Assembly: GCF_023065955.2 (NCBI RefSeq)
Contig: NW_026622986.1
Location: forward strand, 16,207,848 to 16,271,847
Reading direction: 5' to 3'
From: Ursus arctos
Taxonomy: Eukaryota; Chordata; Mammalia; Carnivora; Ursidae
DNA: 64,000 nucleotides
The translations under genes were made by a program, and so were the position numbers. Under the pieces are notes generated by a model. That model worked only from the letters and a program-made list of their open reading frames with translations. It had not been told where the DNA came from and did not search any database. This document shows, in pieces, positions 35,061 through 47,234 of the stretch. Position 1 is the first letter of the stretch; each line of letters begins with the position of its first letter.

Positions 35061-35863
35061 ATTGACTTGATTCCACTCAAGGGGAGCGATGAAGAAAACC
35101 TCAGTAGGAGTCAAGAGAGGGTGAGGGGAAAATACCTAGTTCGGCTTTATGTTTGCAAGAAAGCATAGGGCCCAGCACACTTGAGATCTCTGCTTGTAGA
35201 ACTTACAGCTGCTCACCCCATCTCCAACGCTTCCCTAATTATTTAGTGAAGTAATTTTTACATGGAGTTTAGGGAATGACATCTTACACTTGAGACCACG
35301 TCTAAAGGGATATGTCCATTAATATATGAAACAAATGTCCACATTTTGTCTTTGCAGACATGGTCGACTCTGTTTATTTGGGTCGCGTCTTCAGATGACA
35401 CTATCCGGTACGTCTCAGAAAATCCTTGCTGCAGTTTGGAGGTTCGCATTGAACCCATCTGCAAAGACTGGTTCCATGAATCAAGGGTGACCTTGGGCAG
35501 TACAGAAATCTGTTTAACAGAGCCCACATACAGGGTAATATGTGGAACCCGATGGAACAGATGGTAATATTGGCAATCAGAACCTTGTTTGTTAACAGTG
35601 ATTACAACCATTCCCACCAGCATGACTTTTCATATGTCTCGGCGAGGTTTGTCACACCAAGGAAGACATATTGGCGGCAGACACGCTGCAAGCGGTCAGG
35701 AGAGGGGCTGAGGCAGCAGGCGCAGGGGGTGCATGTCTGAGCCCTGTGGGCTCCCAGGGAGGCGACACAGGTGTGTGGGGATGGGACGCTGGCTGGGATG
35801 ATAAACGGGTCTCCTGGTTATCACAGCCAGGTTTGGAATGCTGTGAACAGGATTCCTGACTCT

Positions 35864-36065
35864 TTTTTTTTTTTTTAAAGATTTTATTTATTCATTTGAC
35901 AGAGAGAGAGACAGCCAGTGAGAGAGGGAACACAAGCAGGAGGAGTGGGAGAGGAAGAAGCAGGCTTCCAGCGGAGGAGCCTGATGTGGGGCTCGATCCC
36001 AGAACGCTGGGATCATGCCCTGAGCCAAAGGCAGACGCTTAACGACTGTGCCACCCAGGCGCCTC
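35864..36065 (-). mobile_element. CAN-type tRNA-Lys SINE
   Basis: Minus-strand full-length copy, poly-T first, ending ccacccaggcgcctc. The target-site duplication aggattcctgactct is exact over 15 bases at 35849-35863 and 36066-36080. Confidence 0.96.
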
Positions 36066-37059
36066 AGGATTCCTGACTCTTGTTCCAGCCAATTTTTCAA
36101 CAAAAGTAATGATCCAAGAAGTCGAGTGTGGTCGTGAAATTGAACAATTTCTGAGTACATCCAAAACAACTATGACCTGGCCGCAGCCCCACAGAGGTGG
36201 AAGAAGGCGATGTTTGCCCCCAACTCTGGCCGAATTCCAAGACTGACAAAAGTAGCCAAGAGAATTTTCTCCTTTTAAAGAAATAGTATTTAAAGAAGCT
36301 TCTCAGTAATTAAGGGAGAGGATCACAATTAATTGTAGGCGAATGGTTAAAATGAAGGGTTTGTTTTTAAGTCGCATGAAATTATTAAAGCAAAACCCAG
36401 CCACAAAAACAAATACAGTTTTACATCCTATAGCAAAATAGGAAAAATGCAAAAAAAATTTTTCTTTGAAGTATGTGACCTAATTGTTTCTCTCATATCG
36501 ATGTATCTCCGTGGCATAATTTTGAGACTTTCAGAATGTGCTCTTCTGCTACGGTTGCTATGACATGAAGGTTTCTAAAGAGAGAGCAGCCAGTTGCAAA
36601 GAGACTAACTAGTACGTGCTAACCCAGCACGTCCATAGACAGCGGGCAGGTTTTTGTTTCCAATTATGAGGCAGTCGGTCAAAGTCTAGGGAAATCAAAT
36701 GTAATTTTCTTACAAGTGACATGGAATCCTTCTTGACCTCTCTGTTCAATCACAATACTTCACTCCCATACACACCACCTTCTGTTTCAAAAGCTGGCAC
36801 GCCTGCCAATAATTAACTAGCTGCCATCAGGAAAGAACAAGCGTCTTCATTTTACATGGCTGACTTGTCTCCCGATAAAATAGGAATAATGGCCAAGGTG
36901 TGGGAATACTCATCATAAATGGCTTTTGCAGCTACCAAATGTTTCTGTTTAGCCTGGAAGTCGGTCTATTTCCATATCTGTATGTGACAAGTGATGCAAT
37001 CCCTAAGTAATTCGAGGTACCCTGTTGATTTTCTTCACTAAACAATACAGATGCCACAG

Positions 37060-37260
37060 GCTTTTGTGCAACAGCACATCAAAACCCCTGGCACTTGCCG
37101 GGCTGCCTTATTCTCGTTAGCTCTAATGTCACCTCTTCAGAGAGGCCGTCTTGGACAAGCTTTATGTCATCCCCCCCGACCCCTTTCACAACCCTGGTGT
37201 CATGCACGCTCCTCTCTAAGACAGTGTGCTGCTGTATTTAATGGGTACTGTTATCACTTC
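37060..37260 (+). mobile_element. L2-like fossil fragment
   Basis: tgtcacctcttcagagaggc and the pyrimidine-rich text after it match the familiar region of L2 near its 3' end. Short and diverged. Confidence 0.55.
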
Positions 37261-38946
37261 TGAAATCCCCTTCTTAAAGTTACTCCCCATGGTCTGCCTC
37301 CCTGTGCGAAATGTGGGTTTCATAACAGCAGTCTGATGAAAACTTCCATGTGCTCCCCATGGTCTCCCTGCAGCCTAGACATGAAGAACCCCCAAGGAAT
37401 GGTGAAGGAGTTACAAAAGAAACCTAAACTCATAACTTCCTTCACCTCTGAGATAAAATGATAAAAGTGGGAAAGAGTGATCCCAGCTAGTTTCTAGTGG
37501 AAGTTCTCCTCGAGACTCCTTATGATACTGGATAGACGGTAGTTATTCAGATGCACAAAATATAACAGATAATCTAGGCTCGCTTCTCTTTGTTTTACAG
37601 TTAAGACAACTTTTCTGCAGGGCAAGAGCTGGGACAGTTTCCTCAGGAATCCCACCCAAGTCTTTCCCATTTAGGTGCAGTCAATGAACAATAAAGGCCA
37701 TTTCCAGAGAGGAAAAAAAAATCACAGGAAATGACTAATATAAAAAGTCAAGGATGAGTAAAAAGGGAATTTATGTAGGTTTTAAGTACTGCTTCAAAGT
37801 GAGTGTGTGAGAGAAAAAAAATCACACAATAATTTGATAATTTTCCATGAAAATCAGTAATGTTAGAAATCAGACCTGAAAGGGGTACCAGCAGCTTTAA
37901 AATAAGATTATACAAATGTCAGTCTCTGCTCTCTGGGTAATAAAAGCAGCATAGACAATTTTCTAATTGAACATTTCATGGGATTCACACAACCTCACAA
38001 AATTAGTAGCCAATACAGTTTAAACTGTGAAGGTCGAGTAGGCAACAACTAACACAAAATGGAGATAGGGAATCAACCTGTTTTATTGTAAAATCTAGCT
38101 TTTCACTCTATATCTTTCTTCAAATCCAGTATGATTTTTCCAACCTATGATAGCCTGTGTTATAACAACATTCTATCAGGCAGAGAAGGAATCAAGGCGC
38201 GAACAGGTAGAAATGAAAAATATCAACTCGGTAAACTTGGATGGAAACAATAAAAGAATAAGTTTTAAATTTACCACAAAGACTCTTCCCATTTATTTGA
38301 TCTACTAACTTCAGAAGCCTTTTAAAATAGTAAATAAACACTTGAAGTTCTTTGAGATAGCATCCTTCATACAAACGTTTAAAACACCCTTATACGAAAC
38401 TGAATTTCCTAAAAGGTTAGGAAACACACTCAGTTACCTTGTAGGATGCTCATACTGTGAGCATTCCGATTCAAAGGAGGTAGCACCTTACGACAGAGTC
38501 ATACTAATAAGAATTTTAAAGCAAAATCATCTTTTCTATTATACAAAGTCAAGAGCAAAAAATCAACTCTAGAGAGACTACAATAACAATGAGATTAACT
38601 GATGCTGTCCAAGCATATGCTGTTAATCCTATATGGTTATATAGCACAGTAGATATTCAGTCACCAGAACAATGAATGTGTCAAAACATTTTAAAGTCAC
38701 TGCACCTTAAAAGGGACCAAAGACAAACACAAGCATCTATTAACACACATTTAGCAGTAGAATATTCTCTCTTCAATAGCAACACAATGAAATGCTTACG
38801 AGATGACAATATTTTAATAATGTTTCAAAATATTATTTGAGACGCACCAGAGAGTGTTTCAAATTAAATTATTGTGCCTTTCCTTAAAGTACAGAGCCGT
38901 CTTTCCATTGCCTTTTTTGCCCCTCCCCCAGCTTCCTCCTTAATGA

Positions 38947-38960
38947 CCACTAGGGGTCAG
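38947..38960 (+). promoter_or_regulatory. CTCF-like motif (weak candidate)
   Basis: ccactaggggtcag matches the core CTCF consensus at all but one position by eye. It lies in repeat-poor intron. Single motif matches are often not bound, so this is only a candidate. Confidence 0.3.
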
Positions 38961-40088
38961 TATGAAGACACAGTTCCCTTCACTGTTCGCAGGGAAAACG
39001 GAGCTCTGGAAACACTGTCTTGATGAAAAACCCTTACGCAACAACAAAGACAATTAACTGTACAGCTTCGGCATTCTGAAGTCCAACCGATACATCAAGT
39101 CTACAACGTGAGTTTGCATTTCTCATGAGACTGCATTTTAATTTTGTAAATCACAGTGGATCAGGTCTACAGTCGGTGTTTCTTTAATTGCAAAGTATTC
39201 AAAGGGACAAGATTACTTACTCTAAGTGAATCTATGTGTGTTGGCCCAGAAGTGTGCTCTAGAACGGACGGTAAAATTTATTTTCAAAGGGTGAGATTAC
39301 ACGACTCTGGCCACCTCAGAGCCATACAGGCCATCTCTCCCTGCAGAGGAACAGAGATGGAAGTGAAGCTTGTGGTGTTTGCCAACTTTAGGAGAGACGG
39401 TTTCTTTCTCCTTTAAGGTGGCTGTCCTCATTGGGCACGCAATAGCCTCAAGGGCACAAGATAGCCAATCCTAAGAGACAGCATCAGTTTATATACTTAA
39501 GTCTACAAATGAAAGGAAATATTTGTAAAAATAAATATACAAATATATTACCTACCCCCAACTCCATTTAATGGGGTGAGAATGAAAAAAAAAAAAGCTT
39601 TGAAAAGTTCTTTCTATATAGAGAGATTTAACATTCCAAGGAATGACTTAGGGTCAGGCTATCCCCTGACAATGCCCAACAACTGATAGGGAGTTGGGTC
39701 ATGGGGAATAGATGAAGTCCTGCCTTTTCTTGAAATGCTGTATAAAGTTCTGTACGTGGCACACCTTTCAAATGGTTTCTTTACACCTTACGTGGCTTTC
39801 TTTGGCATGGTATGCCATGAGAAATTCTACTATTCAGTCAATGCTGTATTTCTATGTTAGTGAAGAGAAATATTAGTACTGATAATACAAAATGACAGGT
39901 TTTCCATAGATAATAACCTTCAAAAGTTCCCAAAGTACTCAAACACACATCCGTATAATTTGGAGGCATTGTGTCTCTTTCGGGAATCCCTTTGAGGTGT
40001 ACTCCTTACTTATCTCATTTCCTTTGCTGTGGTCCTGACCATAGGTCACACAAGAGCAGTCGGGTCCCTACAGAAGAGCTTTGTCTCT

Positions 40089-40274
40089 AGGGGCCCCTGG
40101 GTGGCTCAGTCGGTTAAGTGCCTGCCATCAGCTCAGGTTATGATCCCAGGGTCCCAGGATCAAGCCCTATGTCGGGCTCCCTGCAGGGAGCCTGCTTCTC
40201 CCTCTCCTCCCCACATGTGCTCTCTCTCACTATCTCTCTCTCTCTGTCTCTCTCAAGTAAAAAGAAAAAGAAGA
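40089..40274 (+). mobile_element. CAN-type SINE
   Basis: Head ggggcccctgggtggctcag, CT-rich middle and an A/G-rich tail. A 17-base target-site duplication (agaagagctttgtctct) is at 40072-40088 and 40275-40291. Confidence 0.95.
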
Positions 40275-41150
40275 AGAAGAGCTTTGTCTCTGGTATTGTG
40301 GAGGTCAGCAGTGGCCCAGCAATCAATCAACCTTTTGTTTAAGTAACCACTATATGTGCTATCATTTAGAACTTACTTAAGTCACTGCTATTGTGGAAAG
40401 CCAAGAAGGGGTATAAGAAATAAAAAAATAAAAAACAAAGAAATGGAGATAAGAAGGTCTCTAAGCTTGAGCGAAATCCCCCAGTTCTTCATGGAGAGAA
40501 CATGGAATATGTAGGAGGAAGCAGGAGATAGTATGATCTATGGGTAAACAATAGAGACTTGGTTATGTATTTTCTACAGCAAAATCACAGTTTGTACTTA
40601 CTTATCTATGGATATTAATTGTATTATTACTTTTTATGTTTTTATTTTATTCATGGTCTTATTTCCTAAAATAACTGTATCTTCTGAGAACTATCTAGTC
40701 ACCAACCATACTATTTTCTAATCTTTTCATAGTTCACTAATAGCCAAAATTTACTTAGTGTTGGCCAGGAAAATGAAAAACATCGAACTCCTTTCTACTC
40801 TTAGGGTAACTCAAAAACTAATTCTGATCAGATCCAACAGATGGCAGTGATGTTATAAATTAACAGTTTAAAATACTCTTGTAATATGTACGATCCATCC
40901 CTCAGAAGAATGTCAACCAAGAATAATTCCCTAGGTATTTGCATAAATAATGTACAGCCTTGATATGAATAATTGGATAGAAGAGCACAAGGTAAATATC
41001 ACATGAAATTTTGCTGAAATGGTATTTCCTATATCAAAAATCAACAACTTTCTCCTTTCCAAAAAGTATTATAAATTGAGAATTGTCAGAAAGATTAGCA
41101 ATGAACCAAGAAAGAATAACGGTGTCCAGAGTAACTAACTGGGTTACATT

Positions 41151-41378
41151 TTTTTTTTTTTTAAAGATCTATGTATTTGTTTTGAGAGAGAGAGAGAGAA
41201 AGAGGGTGCATGCATGTGAGCCCGGGGTTGGGGGGGTGGGTAGGAGCAGAGGGAGAGGGAGAGAATCTTCAAGAAGGTTCCCTGCTGAGAGTGGAGACTG
41301 ATGCAGGTCTTGGTCCCACAACCCTGAGATCATGACCTGAGCCAAAAACCAAGAGTCGGACACTTAACGGACAGAGTC
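41151..41378 (-). mobile_element. CAN-type SINE, diverged
   Basis: Poly-T at the start, an aaagatctatgtatttg tail region, (GA)n run, then aaccctgagatcatgacctg (complement of the tRNA-like region) and cttaacggacagagtcac at the head. More diverged than most copies here. Confidence 0.85.
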
Positions 41379-41844
41379 ACATTTTTATATAAAAAGTCAC
41401 TATTGCTCTTTGGTTTCTAGTTTCACCTATTTCTTCCTATGGGGTTGTCTTAGCCTTCTCACTTTTTATTTATTCACTTAAAAAATAATTTTACTTTTAT
41501 TTCTTCACTATCACTTTAAATAAGTGAATCTGGCTGTTCTTGTCCTTTTCTCCTATACCTCCAAACTGTTATTCTTATTTGTGTTCGTGGCCTTTCCATG
41601 TTTTTATCCACTTTAAGCGATCTTTACACTGCAGATAATAAAGAATGAAAAGTATGACTAGAAAACTCTTAGAGGTGAGTTTCCCCTGCTGCTTCTGTGA
41701 TTCAAATTATGTAAAAACAAACACACAAAACAATACAGACAATCACTTTCTTTTTGAAGTTACGGGAATTGGTTGATGTCCGACAGACTTGTTTTTTCAC
41801 TGTCCTGTTGCTTTCCATTGTATTTTTTGGTAAGTCCACTTCCC

Positions 41845-42180
41845 CCAAATGCCTACTCTGCAATGGGCACTATTCTAGATGCTTGATAGGTATCAGTGAA
41901 TTAAACAAAGGTACTTCCTTCATGGTTGCTGGTCAGAGGAGGGTTGGGGACAGAAAACAAATAACAAACATAATGAGAGAGTTACATAGTATGTTAGAAA
42001 ATCATAAGTGCTGGGGAAAAAGGGCAGCAGGGAAGGAGGTTTGAGAAAAAGTGTATGTGGGTGCAACTGTAAACACTATGGTCATGGTGGGTCTCTTTCA
42101 GAAGGTGATATCTGAACAGACTTGAAGGAGGAGTGAGCCATGGGCATTCTGGGGTTAGAACAACATGCCATGCACAGAGA
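41845..42180 (-). mobile_element. Possible L2-like fossil, minus orientation
   Basis: The plus strand reads like inverted L2: gggcactattctagatgctt, gtgaattaaacaaaggtact, cagacttgaaggaggagtga. Diverged, and placed only by general resemblance. Confidence 0.45.
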
Positions 42181-42413
42181 ACGGTCCATCCATAAGGCCT
42201 AACGCAAAATACTACTGGAAGTTATACGTATTTCCAGAATAGATTTTATGATCTACTTCACATTTCATCATCTTACTCCCCAACACCGGCTTATTTGTGA
42301 GCAAAGGGATTTGTGTCTATTAGATTATCATTGCTTTTTTAAGTACAGTCTCAATTGTTTATAACTCAAATACCTAGAAACTTCATATATCCAGAATATA
42401 CATGAGCACTATC

Positions 42414-42506
42414 AGAAAGAAAGAGAGAGAGAGAAAGAGAGAAAGGGAAGGAAGGAAGGAAGGAAGGAAGGAAGGAGAGGAAAAGAGAAAGAAAAGAAGG
42501 AAGAAA
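42414..42506 (+). repeat. 93-base pure purine tract (GA/GGAA)n
   Basis: Uninterrupted A/G run: GAAA and GA units, then about nine GGAA units, then mixed GAAA. Such mirror-rich polypurine tracts can form triplex DNA and are length-unstable. Confidence 0.95.
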
Positions 42507-43139
42507 TGGTCGCTAAGGACAAAATATCACTTAGAGAAGAGGTCTCAGGTCCTCACTTATGGCTTTTATATAAAATTTGGTAAAGGTTGGTTACCTGGTA
42601 TCCAGGCTTTTAACTGACCGAAAGGAAGGGATTTAAAGAGAATTTTGGCAGGATCAGTTCTGCCGATCAGATCTACAGACAGCAGTGAAAGTTGATACTG
42701 ACAGCCTTCCAATGAGGAGTGACAAAATGCATCAACACCCAAAAGTCACTGCAGCCGGAAGGCCACACTCAGTGCAGCAAGCATCCACCCTCCCTACGGG
42801 GCACTGACACCACCACTTGGAGCACACTGTGGCCATCAACTCAAAATGGCAACCATACCTCCCCCAAAAAGTCTAGCAACAGTATGATCAGTTTCAAAAG
42901 TTGGAGGGAAGGATTTTGGAAGATTTTAATGCAGATGCATTACACATTTTAAAAAGATTAGGTGATTATAAAGAATTTTCAAATATATGGAAAACTTGAG
43001 CATCTAGGAAGCCTCATTCATAGAGAAACCAATGAGGCAAACCCCTTTGGCACCAATGAAGGTGATATTTATAATTAATGTTGAAATGGGTATGGATGGT
43101 CTGGCTATTTATTTATCATTGCTAACAAATTTAGTGTCA

Positions 43140-43202
43140 CCCAGGGAAACGACAGTTTGGTGGCCTAAAAGGTTCAAAATGGGTCTGTCTGGTTTGCTTA
43201 CC
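43140..43202 (-). repeat. 63-base copy of the exon E donor region
   Basis: Matches 46562-46624 without gaps at 57 of 63 positions by eye, in the same orientation. It includes the gtaagca splice-donor text but no exon sequence: the bases upstream of the donor-like site do not resemble exon E. I do not recognise the segment as any transposon. Confidence 0.85.
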
Positions 43203-45104
43203 ATTCTTACCATTCTATTGCATATGAGTGTGTTTTCTTTCTTAAGAAAGCAAGATGTGTGAAAAGCAGACTATAGGTATTTTAGATTATAAATATGTAT
43301 AGAATTCTATTTTTAGACTGTAAAAATATTTTAATTTTTAAAAGCATTCATCAATTTTACAAAAAGAGTCACCACAAAGTATATTATCCCTTCCTCTGGT
43401 TGATTTTCTTTCCTTTAACTTAGAAAATTTTTATTTACCCACAACTTTCCAGGCAAAAATCCATTGTTACACAAAGGAAATTCTATCTGCATTACATGTC
43501 ATCATACCACAACCAGAGAATACTCAATTCAAGATATGGGCCTCCAATGCCAGAAGGTGTCCTGGCTTTAAGAATTAGAAATCTGTTTTAGGCGCATAGG
43601 GATATGAATCTTGGAGAAGAGTTGTCTTCTAACAAACAAAATTAGTATTCACAGTGCTTAACTGCAATTTTTTTTTTTTAATTAGGCTAGCAATTATCAG
43701 GTATCTCAACAGCTACCCAGTGCACCTGAAAGACATTAGCTCTGATTCTTTTGTCTTCTTTCACCACTTAGGTGTAGCAGAAAAAGCAACATTCTTTCTA
43801 TTCCCCAGTCCCACCACCGCAGCAGCAGAGCCATGACTCAGCCCTCCAACCCCTACCCCACAGCTGGGGAAGGTGATCTAAGGCCCCCGCTTCTAAAATG
43901 AGATGCTAGAAATACTCACCAACGCCAAGTTTAAGCTAATACGCTTTTTAAAGATGATCTGAGTAGAAAATGCTTCTTATTAAAAATAATCAATCATGGT
44001 TGCTGTCTCTTCCGTTGTGGTTCTAATTAATACTCTGAGAGCCTTGCTAAAAGGATAGACAATGTGCTTACTTGTTTTCATTCCTTTTGATGGACTATAG
44101 AATTTTGTCAACTGCCGTCTTCAGCATTTGGCACAAACATTTCAAATCTGACTCCATTTCCTCCTCAGAAACATTTATTTTCAGTATCTTTTAGCTCAAA
44201 AAGTCCAAAGTAAAAACTATACAGGCCTCAAAAGACATCTATAAAACCACTTACATTCATGTCCCATTTCCCATACCAAACACAAATTAAAAAAAAAATC
44301 AGAACGGACAGTATATAATAGGTTAAAGAAATAACTGCAATTGAAAATTTATAAAAAAATAAAAATAATTTACGAAAAAAAGATGTGTGGCATCATTTAG
44401 TGTTAATTAACCTTTCTATGTTGACAAAATGGAACTATAGAGTCAGATGACAAAATTCTGTGAAATAGAGGATTAAATCGCAAGAGAAAACCTGGAGGCA
44501 GCCTCGTTTGGAAGCTACTTAATATCCTAATTTTCTATGATTTTATATAAAGCTGTGAGATGATATAAGCCGGGTAAACTCACATCAAAGTAAGACGTCT
44601 ATACACTCTGGAGGCCTGTTAAAGTATTTAAGGTAATATATAAATTTAAATGCACCCGGGATAGAAGTATTTTAGTGTCACTGACAAGACTTTTGTACCA
44701 GCATGACTGGTATTGGAACAATCACTAAATATGCTATTTTCAAATTGCTACTTACTATGACTCAATATTCTAGAAATTCGTGTGCTTTCATATAGATGAT
44801 GATGATGGTCCTAGATTTTGGAAATTACCATGTCAAAGATTGTAGCTATTAAAGGAACGCAATTTTGTTCTGATGTTTATACATTTTGGTTGTAGTTGAA
44901 TTGGGCATTGTTAGATTTTTAGTCATTGCATTAAGGCCTTGTAAAATATTTGTGTGGGAGGAGAGAAAGGGAAAGAAAGGGTAAGAAATAGATTAAGTGT
45001 ATGAGGGAGGTGGAGGAAGATTTATTTCAAGTTAAAAAAGAGTAATTTTAGCCGCAATGCCACAAAGCAATAATACACAAAAGTTAATAACTTACATATT
45101 GTGA

Positions 45105-45785
45105 TGGTGGGTTTTATGTGTCAACTTGCCTGGGCTAAACAATATCCAGATAGCCGGTAAAACGGTATTTCTGAGTGTGTCTGTGCGGGTGTTTCTGAAA
45201 GAGGTTAGCATATGAATCAGTAGACTGAGTAAATGTTGCTCTCACCTAAGTGGGTGGGCATCACCTAATCCACTGAGGGTCCAAATAGAACAAAAAAGGT
45301 GGAAAGGCTGGGGCACCTGGGTGGCTCAGTCGTTAAGCGTCTGCCTTTGGCTCAGGGCCTGATCCCAGGTCCCTGGGATCAAGCCCCGCATCGGGCTCCA
45401 TGTTCCACGGGAAGCCTGCTTCTTCCTCTCCCACTTCCCCTGTTTGTGTTCCCTCTGTCACTGGCTGTCTCTCTCTCTCTGTCAAATAAATAAAATCTTA
45501 AAAAAAAAAAAGGTGGAAAGGTGAACTTGCTCTCTGCCTAAGCAGAGACATTCATCTTTTCCTGCCCTGGGACACTGGCCCCCCTGGCTCCCCTGGCTCT
45601 CAGGCCTTCAGACTCAGACTAAAGCATACCACCATCTTTCCTGGTTCCCCAGTTTGCAGAGGGCAGATCATGAGACTTCTTGGCCTTCATAATTACATAA
45701 GCCAATTCCTATAATAAACCTCCTCATCTATGTATCTTATGTCCTATCAGTTCTGTTTCTCTAGAGAATCCTAATAAACATACCA
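45105..45785 (+). mobile_element. Old LTR-like repeat interrupted by a SINE
   Basis: Begins gtgggttttatgtgtcaact, includes agactgagtaaatgttgctc and gtgggtgggcatcacctaat, and ends tctgtttctctagagaatcc. An AATAAA near 45713 is consistent with an LTR polyadenylation signal. A common mammalian interspersed repeat whose exact family I cannot name. A SINE at 45310-45510 splits it. Confidence 0.65.
45310..45510 (+). mobile_element. CAN-type tRNA-Lys SINE
   Basis: Head ggggcacctgggtggctcag, full body and A-tail. The target-site duplication aggtggaaagg is at 45297-45307 and 45511-45521. Confidence 0.95.
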
Positions 45786-45869
45786 AATGAGATATAGGGA
45801 GGGTACATAATTATTTTATTTATGAAAGTTGCCTTCAAGAAATTCTCACTCTTTTATAAGGTGATCTTC

Positions 45870-46060
45870 TGTAGAGAAAAGAACATAGATTCTGGAGATC
45901 AGTAGCCCTGGGTTTAATTTCCAGCTCAGCTATTTTAATAAATTTGTACACCCAGGAAAATCAGATGAATTGCAGAGCCTCAGTTTTCTCATTTGTTGAC
46001 CGATTATCTTGATAATTAAAATCTGTGGAATACAGATCATGTACTGCAGTGCTTGGCATG
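45870..46060 (+). mobile_element. MIR fossil
   Basis: Text in MIR order: gattctggagatcagtagcc, gggtttaatttccagctcag, cctcagttttctcatttg, and agtgcttggcatgcc at the end. Ancient tRNA-derived mammalian SINE. Confidence 0.7.
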
Positions 46061-46417
46061 CCAAGGGATTCCTTTCCAATCTTTCCTCATAGTATTTACC
46101 CATAACATCTTGTTTCTGGTGGACTTTTTAAAATGTTTCTAGATTTGCTTAATGTTTACATTGTTTTAACATGGATCTTTTAAATATTTTCTAGACTTAT
46201 CAAAGGTTTATATAAAGTTGTCTTTAATATTTCCAGGACTATCCAGTTCTGTTTGTTCTGGAATCTTCCATGAGAGAGGGGTCCTGAGGAATAATCTGAG
46301 ATAGAACAGCTGACAGAATATATGTACACTGCCTTGAAAGCCAAAATAGTACAATCAGAACATGTTGGACTGTTGGATGTCCCCAAACGAGGCAGTGTGG
46401 AGCTGTGTGGTACTCAC

Positions 46418-46523
46418 TTTGCATTTGCAGTGTTGCACGTGGTCAGATTCGCCAGGGCGAGGGCTGCGGCTTCCCTTACTTCTTCACTGTCACTCCTGAG
46501 CGACTGAATTAACTGTGGAATCC
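46418..46523 (-). CDS. ARMC3: ARMC3 exon F (armadillo repeat)
   Basis: A 106-base exon with a strong acceptor (tttctgcag) and donor (gtgagt). It encodes GIPQLIQSLRSDSEEVREAA, then ALALANLTTCNTANA, ending in phase 2. IPQLIQSLRSDSEEVREAAALALANLT is a textbook armadillo helix 2/helix 3 pair, with the Asn at the conserved helix 3 position. Confidence 0.97.
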
Positions 46524-46623
46524 CTGCAGAAACAGAAAGGGAAGATGAGGGTCTATAAACACCCACGGAAATGACAGTTTGGTGCCCTAAAAGGTTCAAA
46601 ATGGGTTTGTCCGGGTTGCTTAC
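46524..46623 (-). other. ARMC3: ARMC3 micro-intron, exactly 100 bases
   Basis: Donor gtaagc at 46623 and acceptor tttctgcag ending at 46524. The first 62 bases of this intron are part of the segment duplicated at 43140-43202. Confidence 0.93.
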
Positions 46624-46776
46624 CCTGATTATTGAAAAATTCTTTGCTGCCCGAATTCTCACTCATTGCCGAAATAGCTTGGGAGGCAGCAATTTTCGTT
46701 CCATCATTTTCAGAACCCAAAAGGGCTACAAGGCATTTTTCGACCTCTTGTTCGTGAAAGAGCTTTCTATTTTCAG
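46624..46776 (-). CDS. ARMC3: ARMC3 exon E (armadillo repeat)
   Basis: A 153-base exon (acceptor catgcaag, donor gtaagc) in phase 1 at both ends. It completes a Pro codon and then encodes ENRKLFHEQEVEKCLVALLG and SENDGTKIAASQAISAMSE, ending FFNNQG. VEKCLVALL is helix 2 and TKIAASQAISAM helix 3 of an armadillo repeat. The sequence at its donor side recurs at 43140-43202. Confidence 0.96.
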
Positions 46777-47027
46777 CTTGCATGAACCAAAAGGGAAAAA
46801 AAATCATGTTGAAGCAAAAACTGTGTAAGGGTAACTATTTCCTCATCTAAAAATATGACAGGAGTTCAAACTCTTTCTTAGCTTCAGTCACAAAGACTCT
46901 AAACTAAACAAAATATACACCTGTTTAACCTTTAGAACACAGTTGATTATGCAAAATGACTTATGGATATTGGAATTTTTTTCCTATTCCCTAATATGGT
47001 ATCAGTCACGCAGCAAAGAAAATTCTA

Positions 47028-47234
47028 GGGGTGCCTGAGTGGCGCAGTCGGTTAAGCCTCTGACTCTTGGTTTCAGCTCAGATTGTGATCTTAGGGTTGT
47101 GAGATAGAGCCCTGCATCAGGCTCAGCACTCAGCGTGGAGTCAGCTTGAGATTCTCTCTCCCTCTCCCTCTGCTCCTCCTGCTTGTGCTCTGTCTCTCTA
47201 AAATAAATAAATAAATCTTAAAAAAAAAAAAAAG
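47028..47234 (+). mobile_element. CAN-type SINE
   Basis: Head ggggtgcctgagtggcgcag, then ctctgactcttggtttcagc, CT-rich middle, aataaataaataaatctt and A-tail. Imperfect flanking duplications (aaagaaaattcta / aaaggaaattcta) frame it. Confidence 0.93.

Larger units (their letters stand above)
30655..46417 (-). other. ARMC3: ARMC3 largest intron, 15.8 kb
   Basis: Carries SINEs at 45310, 41151, 40090, 35864 and 31041, L2-like fossils at 41845, 37060, 34800 and 34000, an LTR-like repeat at 45105-45785, MIR at 45870, and a homopurine tract at 42414. The stretches 31190-33990, 35070-35860, 36080-37050, 37270-40070 and 42520-45100 are largely unique AT-rich sequence in which I see no gene. Confidence 0.8.

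Noticed and set aside
46571..46828. Plus-strand frame sharing a peptide with the frame at 43032-43262
   Set aside because: The shared peptide comes from the 63-base DNA duplication and is antisense to ARMC3 exon E, so it is not evidence of a protein family.
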